The position numbers and the translations under genes were made by a program. The notes beneath the pieces were generated by a model. It was given only the letters and a program-made list of their open reading frames with translations, was not told the origin of the DNA and made no database searches. DNA of 64,000 nt from Robiginitomaculum sp. (lineage in GTDB: Bacteria; Pseudomonadota; Alphaproteobacteria; Caulobacterales; Maricaulaceae): positions 105,418 to 169,417 of the forward strand of contig NVXK01000004.1 in NCBI GenBank assembly GCA_002733905.1, read 5' to 3'. This document shows positions 36,174 to 44,862 of the stretch, in pieces; the stretch's first letter is position 1, and the number at the start of each line of letters is the position of its first letter.

Positions 36174-37226
36174 ATGAATACGAAGCAGAAACAACAAAGT
36201 CGCGATATATTTAGTGTATCGCAACGAGATATTAAACCGCTTTTGGATATGAATCCTGTGGCGTCTTCTGCTAAATTGTTTCACAAATACGCCGACAATA
36301 AAAAAAGAATGTCACATAATCAACTCATGCCTTTGTCGGATTATTTTCGAATTTTGAGGGAGTTGTCTGTTGCCTTACAAGACGAAACTATACATTTGTC
36401 GCCTCGCCATTTAATTCCAGGTACGACTGGTTATATCATTTCAAACATTGCGAACTGCCAAAACCTTGAGACCGCGATGCGGTTGATTGCGAAATCTTAT
36501 AATGTGCTTCATGGCGGTTCTTATAATCGTGTGGAAATCAAGAATGGGTATTTATTATATATCATTGATGATACAATGTTCCCTTATGTGATGAAAAGTG
36601 AAGATTATATCCATATCACAATGGAGTGTGTTTTAATCTATTTGCAGGGACTTTTATCATACAGTACGTCATGTGATTTATTGCCATTATTACGCAAGGT
36701 TTACACAAAACGTACAAGAGGGCCGTTAAATAGCAATCACATGTCCTATTGGAATGTCCCCATACGGTATCAGGCTGGCAAATACGCACTCATGTATGAT
36801 CTATCTGCGGCAAAGCTGCCGATCACTATTGACCCCGATCATGTGTCATCCTCGGCGGACATATATGAACATGTGATTACCATGATTTCTCAAATCGATG
36901 ATACTCACAAAACAATGGTGGATATTAAGGGGCGTATATCTTTGGCACTAGAGCAGGGCATTGTTAAACAAGATGAGGTGGCAAAATATCTGGGGTATAG
37001 TGTCGCGACCCTAAAGCGACGATTAGCTGTTGAGAACACTACATTTAGGCAACACGTTGCTGATGTTCTTAATGAAAAGGCTAAAGTGTTAATGTCTCAA
37101 GGCATGCATATAAATGATGTTGCGGACGAGTTAGGGTTTTCAGACTTTAGAAGTTTTATTCGTGCGTTTAAAAACTGGAATACGATTACACCCACAATGT
37201 ATTTGAAAACCATAGACATAAAATAA
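36174..37226 (+). CDS. AraC family regulator with arabinose-binding-type N-terminal domain
   Basis: The 350-residue protein has an N-terminal sensor region of the AraC_binding-2 / Arabinose_bd type (SDYFRILRELSVALQDETIHLSPRHLIPGTTGYIISNIANCQNLETAMRLIAKSYNVLHGG) and a C-terminal AraC helix-turn-helix pair (KQDEVAKYLGYSVATLKRRLAVENTTF, HINDVADELGFSDFRSFIRAFKNWNTITPTMYLK). It stands 145 bases before a TonB receptor on the same strand and is the likely regulator of the receptor/esterase unit that follows. The ligand is unknown. Confidence 0.87.
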   Translation: MNTKQKQQSRDIFSVSQRDIKPLLDMNPVASSAKLFHKYADNKKRMSHNQLMPLSDYFRILRELSVALQDETIHLSPRHLIPGTTGYIISNIANCQNLETAMRLIAKSYNVLHGGSYNRVEIKNGYLLYIIDDTMFPYVMKSEDYIHITMECVLIYLQGLLSYSTSCDLLPLLRKVYTKRTRGPLNSNHMSYWNVPIRYQAGKYALMYDLSAAKLPITIDPDHVSSSADIYEHVITMISQIDDTHKTMVDIKGRISLALEQGIVKQDEVAKYLGYSVATLKRRLAVENTTFRQHVADVLNEKAKVLMSQGMHINDVADELGFSDFRSFIRAFKNWNTITPTMYLKTIDIK

Positions 37227-37371
37227 TATTATACATATGGATGAGCTATATTGTACACTAAAATTGATCTTAAACATCATATCGTATTGGCTTCATTTTC
37301 TTCTATTATGATAAACTAGGGGAATAATAATGTCTCCGAAAATTTATCAAAGATAATAAGAGGGGATCAAA

Positions 37372-39609
37372 ATGAATAATAAAATTATACGCCATATGGT
37401 CAACGCATCTAGTCTGACTGCGCTTGTCATTAGTTTGTCGGCAATTCCTAGCTTTGCACAGGAGACTTCCGAAAAAGTGAGCCTAGATGAAGTGATCGTT
37501 ACCGCACGTCGACAAAGCGAAAATTTACAAACGACGCCTCTTGCAGTGAGTACATTCAGCGCCGATGAACTTTTCAGTGACAGAATAGAGAACTTAGGAA
37601 ATTTGCAGGCCCATGTGCCGAATTTAAGCTTACATGTAGGAGACGCTGCGAATGCGGTTATTTACCTACGTGGGGTGGGGCAGATAGATTCAATCTCGTT
37701 TAATGATCCTGGCGTAGGCGTGTATGTTGACGATGTTTATATGGGGCGTGCACAAGGATCATTTCTTGATGTAATGGACCCAGAGCGCATTGAAGTATTA
37801 CGGGGGCCACAAGGAACGCTGTACGGGCGCAATACGATTGGCGGGGCGATAAAATTTGTTAGTGCGCGTCCAACAAATGAGCAAGAAGGGTATATTGAAG
37901 CGGGATACGGAAATTATAACGACTTCCGCATTAAAGCCTCAATGAGCGGCGCTCTTGTTGAAGATGTATTGATGGTTAAGGCGGCAGTGGCGCATAGTTC
38001 TCGTGATGGATATTCACAAAACCTGTTTGATGGGGAAGATGATTTTGATAAAGAAACCCTGAGTTGGCGCGCAAGCGCATTGCTGACGCCGGATGAAAAT
38101 CTGTCCTTTTATTTAGTCCTTGATGGTTCAGAGAATAGCCCTGATCATTCGCGAACTCCACATAAAGAGACACCAATTTTTTCAGTGCCGAGCAATGGTT
38201 TTATTAATCCAAGCAATGATCCCTTTATTGTAAATGCGAATTTTAACACGCTGGAAAACTTGAAGACTTTTGGCGTTGCGCTGACATCGGAATATAGTGT
38301 CGACAAGTTGACATTTAAGTCGATTACCTCTTTTCGAGAAATGGATTATCGCACCAAGATCGATCTTGATGGGACGGTAGACTCATCTTTTGGTATCTAT
38401 GATTTTGAGGATCAGCAGCAATTCAGCCAGGAATTGCAATTCATATATTCAGGCGATAAAGTCTCTCTCGTAAGTGGTCTCTATTATTTCAAAGAAGACG
38501 ATGTGACATTTGCTGGTGCTATTGCCCCTGACTTTTTTGTCGTACTGCCTGTTATTGGCGTATTTCCTTTTCCGATTGTTAATGCGGGTCGTAGGGATCA
38601 AACGAACATTAGCAAGGCTGCCTATGCTCAATTTAAATATGCGGCAAGTAGTGATTTGAATCTCACATTAGGACTGCGCTATACGGAAGAAACCAAAGAT
38701 GTAAAAAGTGAAGGCGAAGATTTTTTTGGCACTGGTATTACCACACCCGAAGAAATGGAAGCCGCCTTTGGCACTGGGGTTGGATATGGACTCACAAGTT
38801 TTACGGCTGATGACAAGTGGAAAAGTTTCTCACCAAGATTTGGATTGGACTATATCGTTAATGATGATGTGATGGTTTACGCCAGCGCGAGTAGGGGGTT
38901 CAAAAGTGGAGGGTTTAACGGGCGTTTGACCAATCGCGCGCAATCCTTCGATCCTGAAACCTTGTGGAGCTATGAAGCTGGCTTCAAGTCAACATGGAAT
39001 GATAGTCGGGTGCGTTTAAATGTAGCTGCATTTTACAATGATTATAAGAATTTCCAATTAAGCCGTTTCTCGGCTAACCCAGACACGGGTGCCTTTGAAT
39101 CTGTATTTGAAAACGCGGGTAAAGCGACTATTTGGGGCGCGGAAATGGAATTGACGGCCTTGCTTACGGATTCCCTAACATTGGACATGAATGCGGGCTA
39201 CTTAAACAGTGGTTACGACGAATTCTTTGGTGATTTTGGTATTGATGTTAGCGAGAGCAGACATTTGGTCAATGCACCTGATTTTACTTCTCGTGCGAGC
39301 TTGAATTATAGCCATGATCTTGTCAATTCGGGAACACTCAACTTTAATGGTGCGGTGAGTTATAGATCCAAAACCTATCTCACTGTATCAAGCAGTGAAG
39401 TCTTGGCGCAGGACGGTTATGGCCTTCTCGAAGCTTCAATCCATTTTGCATCGGCTGATGAACATTGGAATGTAATTTTGGCAGGACAGAATTTGACAGA
39501 CAAACAATACCGTGAACATGGGTTTGATTTAAGCGCGGCACCGGGCGTGCAATTGGGATATTATGGGACCCCGCGCACCTATAGTTTGACTGTACGGTAT
39601 AATTTTTAA
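37372..39609 (+). CDS. TonB-dependent receptor (ligand unknown)
   Basis: A 745-residue outer-membrane receptor. It has a signal peptide (ALVISLSAIPSFAQ), a TonB box-like DEVIVTARRQ, a plug domain (LGNLQAHVPNLSLHVGDAANAVIYLRGVGQ ... RIEVLRGPQGTLYGRNTIGGAIKFVSARP), and a C-terminal barrel with repeated GLRYTEE, ASRGFKSGGFNGRL and a final Phe (YSLTVRYNF). GAGGGG precedes the ATG. It is followed after 23 bases by an alpha/beta hydrolase gene and preceded by an AraC regulator, suggesting uptake of a carboxyl ester or related small molecule that is hydrolysed after import. Confidence 0.93.
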   Translation: MNNKIIRHMVNASSLTALVISLSAIPSFAQETSEKVSLDEVIVTARRQSENLQTTPLAVSTFSADELFSDRIENLGNLQAHVPNLSLHVGDAANAVIYLRGVGQIDSISFNDPGVGVYVDDVYMGRAQGSFLDVMDPERIEVLRGPQGTLYGRNTIGGAIKFVSARPTNEQEGYIEAGYGNYNDFRIKASMSGALVEDVLMVKAAVAHSSRDGYSQNLFDGEDDFDKETLSWRASALLTPDENLSFYLVLDGSENSPDHSRTPHKETPIFSVPSNGFINPSNDPFIVNANFNTLENLKTFGVALTSEYSVDKLTFKSITSFREMDYRTKIDLDGTVDSSFGIYDFEDQQQFSQELQFIYSGDKVSLVSGLYYFKEDDVTFAGAIAPDFFVVLPVIGVFPFPIVNAGRRDQTNISKAAYAQFKYAASSDLNLTLGLRYTEETKDVKSEGEDFFGTGITTPEEMEAAFGTGVGYGLTSFTADDKWKSFSPRFGLDYIVNDDVMVYASASRGFKSGGFNGRLTNRAQSFDPETLWSYEAGFKSTWNDSRVRLNVAAFYNDYKNFQLSRFSANPDTGAFESVFENAGKATIWGAEMELTALLTDSLTLDMNAGYLNSGYDEFFGDFGIDVSESRHLVNAPDFTSRASLNYSHDLVNSGTLNFNGAVSYRSKTYLTVSSSEVLAQDGYGLLEASIHFASADEHWNVILAGQNLTDKQYREHGFDLSAAPGVQLGYYGTPRTYSLTVRYNF

Positions 39610-39632
39610 TCTAAGCGTTAGAGAGTCTATTA

Positions 39633-40595
39633 ATGGCAATTGATGAGGAGACGGCTGCCCTCTTGGGGCAGCTTAATAGCCCTGAGGTATTGCTTAATGA
39701 GGCATTGCCTAATGAGGCGAGCCCTATTGTGAATGCTAGGGCTGGTGCAGATATATTTTTTTCAAAATTTGCAGGGGAAAACAAACGTAAGTGTTCGGTA
39801 GAGGATCTGGAGGTTAATCGATCATCTCATAGAGTACCTATTCGGATTTATCATCCTAAAACAACAAAAACGTCCTCCTTACTGCCAATCATAGTCTTCT
39901 TTCATGGTGGCGGCTGGTCTCTGGGCGATGTGAAATCGTATGATAGTCTTGTGAGTTCTTTATGTGACCTTAGCGAAGTCATATATATTAGTGTTGATTA
40001 CAGGCTTGCTCCCGAATGCAAATTCCCGACGGGTCTCAATGATTGTCTGGCTGTAACGGAGTGGGCATTAGCGCATGGTGCGGAGTTTGGCGGTGACACA
40101 TCAAGAATCGCGGTAATGGGAGACAGCGCAGGCGGAAATTTCGCAGCTGTGATTGCTTATAAACTCAATGTTGAAAAGCCTAATCAGATAAAAGCACAAT
40201 TTTTGCTCTATCCTGTGATGGATAATTCACATCCTCATGACCACTATAATTCGCGCATGGTTTTTGGAAATGGCGAATACCTTCTTTCTCGGGACGGGAT
40301 TGACGCTGCCGTTGAATGGCATCTGAACCCAAGTGATGATCGTGCGGACCCAACTATATCACCTGGCTTGCAGAATGACTTAAACGTTTTGCCGCCAACG
40401 GTAATTATCGTCGGTGGGTATGATCCTTTATTGGACGAAGTGAAAAAATACCATTCAGACCTAAAGGCATCAGGTGTCAGCTCTATTTTGAACGTGTATG
40501 AAACAACCATTCATGCGTTTTTATCCTTTGGGGTTTTGGGGGTTGCTAAAGAAGCGCGCCGTTATTTAGCAGATCAAGTCCGACGCTTACTCTAA
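39633..40595 (+). CDS. Alpha/beta hydrolase fold-3 (hormone-sensitive lipase type) esterase
   Basis: The 320-residue enzyme has the HSL-family oxyanion HGGGW (about residue 91) and nucleophile GDSAGG (about 167), with YRLAPE and a C-terminal His in TTIHAFLSFG that completes the triad with Asp. Such enzymes cleave short-chain carboxyl esters. No signal peptide is visible. The N-terminus has a small internal repeat (LLNEALPNEASP). It follows the TonB receptor and shares its transcript. Confidence 0.9.
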   Translation: MAIDEETAALLGQLNSPEVLLNEALPNEASPIVNARAGADIFFSKFAGENKRKCSVEDLEVNRSSHRVPIRIYHPKTTKTSSLLPIIVFFHGGGWSLGDVKSYDSLVSSLCDLSEVIYISVDYRLAPECKFPTGLNDCLAVTEWALAHGAEFGGDTSRIAVMGDSAGGNFAAVIAYKLNVEKPNQIKAQFLLYPVMDNSHPHDHYNSRMVFGNGEYLLSRDGIDAAVEWHLNPSDDRADPTISPGLQNDLNVLPPTVIIVGGYDPLLDEVKKYHSDLKASGVSSILNVYETTIHAFLSFGVLGVAKEARRYLADQVRRLL

Positions 40596-40699
40596 CTTTG
40601 TAATTATTTTCTGTGCCATCATATTTTGTCGCGATTGTTCAAGATCACTTTCTCGCAAGCTTCTATATTCGAAAAATATTTTGAACTTAGGAGATAAAA

Positions 40700-41086
40700 A
40701 TGATTCTTAGATACACGATTTTATATGTCGAAAATGTTCCTGCAACACTCGCGTTTTTCAACCAAGCTTTTGGAGTTGAAACAGAATTTTTGACTGAGTC
40801 CCATGATTATGGAAATCTGAAAACGGGAGATATGAAGTTGGCTTTTTCGTCTGTTTCCCTGATGAAATCGCTTGGTAAAAACCCTAGCCCCGCAGATGCA
40901 GACGCACCAACATTTGAGATTGCGTTCGAAACGGATGATGTTGCGGCGGCTTTCCAACGTGCCAAGAATGCGGGCGCAAAAGTTATACAAGAACCCCGTG
41001 ACGAACCTTGGGGACAAACAACTGCATATGTGTCGGATATTAATGGCTATTTAGTCGAGATATGCTCAGCTGTTGCAGGTGCCTAA
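40700..41086 (+). CDS. VOC (vicinal oxygen chelate) family protein
   Basis: The 128-residue product has the glyoxalase/VOC fold: LRYTILYVENVPATLAFFNQAFGVETEFLTESHDYGNLKTGDMKLAFSS and IAFETDDVAAAFQRAKNAGAKVIQEPRDEPWGQTTAYVSDINGYLVEICSAV. The metal ligand positions of glyoxalase are only partly matched, so the reaction could be lactoylglutathione lyase-like, dioxygenase-like or binding-only. AGGAG precedes the ATG. Its 3' end overlaps the convergent AraC gene by 21 bases. It may or may not belong to the receptor/esterase unit. Confidence 0.88.
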   Translation: MILRYTILYVENVPATLAFFNQAFGVETEFLTESHDYGNLKTGDMKLAFSSVSLMKSLGKNPSPADADAPTFEIAFETDDVAAAFQRAKNAGAKVIQEPRDEPWGQTTAYVSDINGYLVEICSAVAGA

Positions 41087-41716
41087 CCCTGATTGGATGA
41101 TGTTTTCGTGAGCAGAATTGCTTTGCCGTAAATGCCCTGGTGTGAGTTGAAACCATCGCTGAAATTCTCGCGTCATATGGGCCTGATCCGCGTAACCTTC
41201 AAGATAAGCTATTTCTGCGAGCTGTGTTGTGCTTCGCACATGACAGGCCGCGCGCCGTGCCCGTGCCAAAAGCAACCAAAATTCAGGTGGTTCAATACGC
41301 CAGTTTTGAAAACTTCTTTGCAGGGTGCGCTGGCTTACCCCAAGCATTGCTGCCGCCGCAGATACCGACTTAATTCTGCCCGACAGACATTGTATTGCGT
41401 CATGCACGGCATTTGAATGTGTGCTGTGCTCTTCAATAATGCCCTCTATATCTGCAATGTTTTCAAGGGTGTTGTTGAGGTGTTTTATAATGGATGTCTT
41501 ATTGGAAATCACGCCAGGCTGAAGTCTGTATCCGGTCAATGTTACACCCGCCTCTAAATCAACTTGATATGACATATGGTCAATATCGGAAATGAAACAG
41601 TGGGGTTTTCTTTTTGGATGATATGCGAGAATGACATCATAACACCCATCTGGGAAAACAATAGCTGTAGAGACATTATCAGAATAATGTGTCCATTTTT
41701 CCAATATGGAATTCAT
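41066..41716 (-). CDS. AraC family regulator (short form)
   Basis: The product of about 216 residues has an N-terminal cupin-like region (SILEKWTHYSDNVSTAIVFPDGCYDVILAYHPKRKP) and a C-terminal AraC helix-turn-helix (SVSAAAAMLGVSQRTLQRSFQNW, QLAEIAYLEGYADQAHMTREFQRWFQLTPGHLR). The ATG at 41716 is preferred over the TTG at 41719 because AAAGG lies at the right distance. It is convergent with the VOC gene and upstream on the same strand runs the NhaC gene. Its target is unknown; the NhaC transporter gene is the nearest candidate. Confidence 0.85.
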   Translation of the reverse strand: MNSILEKWTHYSDNVSTAIVFPDGCYDVILAYHPKRKPHCFISDIDHMSYQVDLEAGVTLTGYRLQPGVISNKTSIIKHLNNTLENIADIEGIIEEHSTHSNAVHDAIQCLSGRIKSVSAAAAMLGVSQRTLQRSFQNWRIEPPEFWLLLARARRAACHVRSTTQLAEIAYLEGYADQAHMTREFQRWFQLTPGHLRQSNSAHENIIQSGLGTCNS

Positions 41717-41742
41717 CAAAACATACCTTTTACCAGATGTAT

Positions 41743-43119
41743 TTATATCATCACTATGCTGGCGATAACATAGAGCACGATTGTTATGGCGCCTGCCAAA
41801 AGGGCATAGGGGAGTTGGGTTTTGACGTGTTCAAGCAAGTCACAGCCGCTGGCAATTGCTGAGACTGCGGTCGTGTCTGAAATCGGAGAGCAATGGTCGC
41901 CAAATACGCCGCCGCCTAAAATGGCTGACAAGACGAGTGAAGGCGGTAAGCCTAAATTGTGAATGAGCGGAACGCCAATCGGGATAAGGATCGCAAATGT
42001 TCCCCATGAAGTTCCCGTGGTAAATGACATCAAACCACCCGCGATAAATAGAATGGGGACGACGAGGACCAAGGGCAAATAATCGCTTACCATGCCTGCA
42101 ATGAAGAGACCCGTTCCGAGTTCTTTTAGGCTTGCGCCAAGTGCGAGTGAAAACAAAACAATTGTGACGAGCGGTAATAATTCCCCCATGCCTTTAAAGC
42201 CCGTTTCTACGAGTTGAACATGGCTGAATTTTCGGCTCATAAGCATCATAATATAGGCGACCAAGCAGGCAAGTGCCGTTGCATATAGAACTGATTTGGA
42301 GCCACTGCCTTTGGCCATGTCGCCGCCGCCTGTCCACAACATAAACCCAATCATTCCCAGCACCATCGTTGCCAAGGGAAGAACCATATATATGGATTTT
42401 GTCGGTGGGTATTCGTGTACATAATCTTCTGTAACGGGGGCCGCTTTGATTTCTGCATGTTTTAAAGGGCCATGAACCTTGGTGGTGATAACTGTATAAA
42501 AAACAATGATCAATGTTACGATGGCGTAGAAGTTTAGCGGCACTGTGCCCCATAATATTTGTGCAGCAGATTGTTCAAGTTCATAATCACTGAGCAAAGC
42601 CAATACATATGCACCCCACCCGTTGAGCAAAATCAAGATGCAAATAGGGGCGCTTGTACTATCAATAATATAGGCAAGGCGCGCGCGGCTCATGCCGTAT
42701 TTATCAAAAAGCCCTCGTGCTAAAATTCCAGATGTGAGCACGCTTAAGTTTGATTCTATGAAGATAATGATCCCTGTTAACATTGTGAGGAGGCCAACTG
42801 AAACGCGGCCCTTTGCAAGCCCGCTGCGTATTAGTTTTTCGACCATAGCCGTTACGCCGCCTGAAACGCGAATAAAGGCGAGCAGTGCGCCGACCATTAG
42901 AGAAAAGATCAATATCCGAGCATTGCCAGCATCGGTGAAGACTGCTGTTATCCGCTCCAAGCTGTTGATAAAACCAGTTAAAGGAAGCGAGACACTTGGT
43001 TGAGAAATTAAAAGTAACTCCGAGGTCAAAATTGCTAGAAATAGTGCGAGTATCACTTCTTTGCGCCATAATACGATTATGATCGCTACAATCGGTGGTA
43101 ATATCGTGAGCCAACTCAT
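41743..43119 (-). CDS. NhaC family Na+/H+ antiporter-type transporter
   Basis: The product of about 458 residues is a polytopic membrane protein with roughly a dozen helices and NhaC-family motifs: FLAILTSELLL, GVTAMVEKLIR, GTSWGTFAILIPIGVPLIHNLG and a GGGVFGDHCSPISDTTAVSAIASGCDLLEHVKTQLPYAL segment carrying conserved Asp residues. NhaC transporters exchange Na+ for H+; some members carry organic anions or malate. The start at 43119 (MSWLTILPP) has AGGGGAA upstream, better than the track start. It is divergent from the SSS symporter and shares the region with a perfect 20-bp inverted repeat. Confidence 0.88.
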   Translation of the reverse strand: MSWLTILPPIVAIIIVLWRKEVILALFLAILTSELLLISQPSVSLPLTGFINSLERITAVFTDAGNARILIFSLMVGALLAFIRVSGGVTAMVEKLIRSGLAKGRVSVGLLTMLTGIIIFIESNLSVLTSGILARGLFDKYGMSRARLAYIIDSTSAPICILILLNGWGAYVLALLSDYELEQSAAQILWGTVPLNFYAIVTLIIVFYTVITTKVHGPLKHAEIKAAPVTEDYVHEYPPTKSIYMVLPLATMVLGMIGFMLWTGGGDMAKGSGSKSVLYATALACLVAYIMMLMSRKFSHVQLVETGFKGMGELLPLVTIVLFSLALGASLKELGTGLFIAGMVSDYLPLVLVVPILFIAGGLMSFTTGTSWGTFAILIPIGVPLIHNLGLPPSLVLSAILGGGVFGDHCSPISDTTAVSAIASGCDLLEHVKTQLPYALLAGAITIVLYVIASIVMI

Positions 43120-43211
43120 CTCTGCATTCCCCTTTAATCGTATTCTCAAAATAGCGCATTCAATGGCGCGTAAGAGTATTAGATTGCTATAATGATAAGG
43201 GCTTTATTGCA

Positions 43212-43231
43212 ATACCAATTTGAATTGGTAT
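43212..43231. promoter_or_regulatory. Perfect 20-bp inverted repeat, candidate NagR-type operator
   Basis: ATACCAATT-TG-AATTGGTAT: two 9-base arms with a two-base centre, 60 bases before the SSS symporter start and in the divergent gap with NhaC. Its half-site ATTGGTAT also occurs upstream of the large TonB receptor (53251, 53313) and before the deaminase gene (59120). It resembles NagR/DasR-type GntR operators (half-site TGGTAT/TGGTCT). Confidence 0.5.
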
Positions 43232-43290
43232 ATATACAAGTCATAAAAGTATAAATGTTTTTAAGCGTATGAATTTGGGGAATGATAAGA

Positions 43291-44862
43291 ATGGCCGAGA
43301 GCTTTACATTATTAGATTGGATTATAATAGGCGGTTATGTGGGACTGCTCTTTGCTGTGGGGTGGCTGTTCTCTCGGCGGAAGTCTGAGAATGCGCGAGA
43401 TTATTTTTTAGGCGGGAATACGATGCCGTATTGGGTTGTGGCCATTTCTGTTTTGGCGACGTCTCAATCCGCAGCCACATTTTTAGGAGGGCCAGACCAA
43501 GGGTATCGTGGAAATTATACGTATTTAGCAACAAATATTGGTACGATTATTGCTGCACTTTTCGTTGCTAAAATACTCATCCCAAAATTTTATCAGCTTA
43601 AAGTGACAACAGTTTATGAGCTTCTCGCAGACAGGTTTAATGAAAACACCAAACGGGCCGCAGGAGGGATGTATTTAATCGGGCGTGTATTTGCCAGTGG
43701 TTCCAGATTGTACTTGGCAGCGATTGCGGTTTCTATGATTTTGTTTTCAAATATTGATGCCAGTAGCATCGTTATTTCCGCATTCCTTATGATGGTTTTA
43801 GGGTTTCTGATAACATTTTCAGGGGGCATAAAATCTGTTATCTGGAGCGATTTAATCCAGTTTGTTATTTATGGCGGTACGGCGCTGGCTGTTTTAATTA
43901 TCCTTTGGAATTCTATTCCTGCGAGTGGAACTGAAATTCTCAATGGATTAAAACATGCACCAGACGGGCAAAATAAACTTAAGTTTTTTGATTTTAGTTT
44001 CGATTTTTCAAAACCTTTTGCGCTGATGTCCATTCTGACGGGTATGACCTTATTGTCGATTGCAAGTTTTGGCATGGATCAAGATATGACCCAACGTGTG
44101 CTGAGTTGTAAAAATGAAAAAGAAGGTGGACGGGCTCTGTTGATCGCGGCCTTTATTACAATCCCCGTGGTTTGGGTGTTTGTGTCTATTGGTCAGCTTT
44201 TGCATGTATTTTATGAACGCCCTGATTTGATGGGCGAGGGTATTACCAGTGCAGCGGGGCGCACGTTTGAGGGCGAAAAAATTACGGTTTTCATGCACTA
44301 TATTCTTGGTGAGCTTCCTGCTGGAATGAGGGGACTTGTCACGGTCGGTGTTATCGCGGCGGCGGTTTCAACCATTAATTCAGGGCTGAATTCCATGTCA
44401 TCGGTTATTGTTGAAGATTTTTACCGCCCGTGGCGGAATAGACGCGGTATAGATACGGCAGAAAAACATTTTGTACGCGCAGGGCAAGTGTCTATGGGCG
44501 TGGTAGGCTTAGCTCTATTCCTTATGTCCGTTTTGTGCTTTTATTGGCAAAGGTATTCAGAAATGCCGCTCCTCGATTTTGCACTCTCTGTGATGGTATT
44601 CTCTTATTCTGGGCTTTTAGGCGTTTATTTCACCGTGATTTTTACAAAACGAGGCTCGCATTTGTCTGTGCTTTTAGCTTTGGCGGTAGGTTTTTTGGTG
44701 ACGCTTCTCTTGCAAGATTACATCATTGATACGCTGCACCTGCCCGAGAGTTGGAAGCATTTGGCTTTCTCATGGAAGCTTTGTATCGGTACGCTTATCG
44801 CGTTTTTGGTATGTGTGGCTGGTAATGATCAGCAAGTGAAGAGTTTGGGGGATGTAAAATGA
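43291..44862 (+). CDS. Sodium:solute symporter (SSS family)
   Basis: The 523-residue product has about 13 hydrophobic helices and SSS motifs: DWIIIGGYVGLLFAVGWLFSRRKSENARDYFLGGNTMPYWVVAISVLATSQSAATFLGGPDQGY, GGMYLIGRVFASGSRLYLA and FSGGIKSVIWSDLIQFVIYGGTALAVL. The family imports sugars, amino acids or organic acids with Na+. The ATG at 43291 follows GGGGA; the track ATG at 43282 lies in that ribosome-binding site. It is followed by, and overlaps by ATGA, a class C serine hydrolase gene, and has the palindrome in its promoter, so it is a candidate importer for the salvage locus. Confidence 0.9.
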   Translation: MAESFTLLDWIIIGGYVGLLFAVGWLFSRRKSENARDYFLGGNTMPYWVVAISVLATSQSAATFLGGPDQGYRGNYTYLATNIGTIIAALFVAKILIPKFYQLKVTTVYELLADRFNENTKRAAGGMYLIGRVFASGSRLYLAAIAVSMILFSNIDASSIVISAFLMMVLGFLITFSGGIKSVIWSDLIQFVIYGGTALAVLIILWNSIPASGTEILNGLKHAPDGQNKLKFFDFSFDFSKPFALMSILTGMTLLSIASFGMDQDMTQRVLSCKNEKEGGRALLIAAFITIPVVWVFVSIGQLLHVFYERPDLMGEGITSAAGRTFEGEKITVFMHYILGELPAGMRGLVTVGVIAAAVSTINSGLNSMSSVIVEDFYRPWRNRRGIDTAEKHFVRAGQVSMGVVGLALFLMSVLCFYWQRYSEMPLLDFALSVMVFSYSGLLGVYFTVIFTKRGSHLSVLLALAVGFLVTLLLQDYIIDTLHLPESWKHLAFSWKLCIGTLIAFLVCVAGNDQQVKSLGDVK

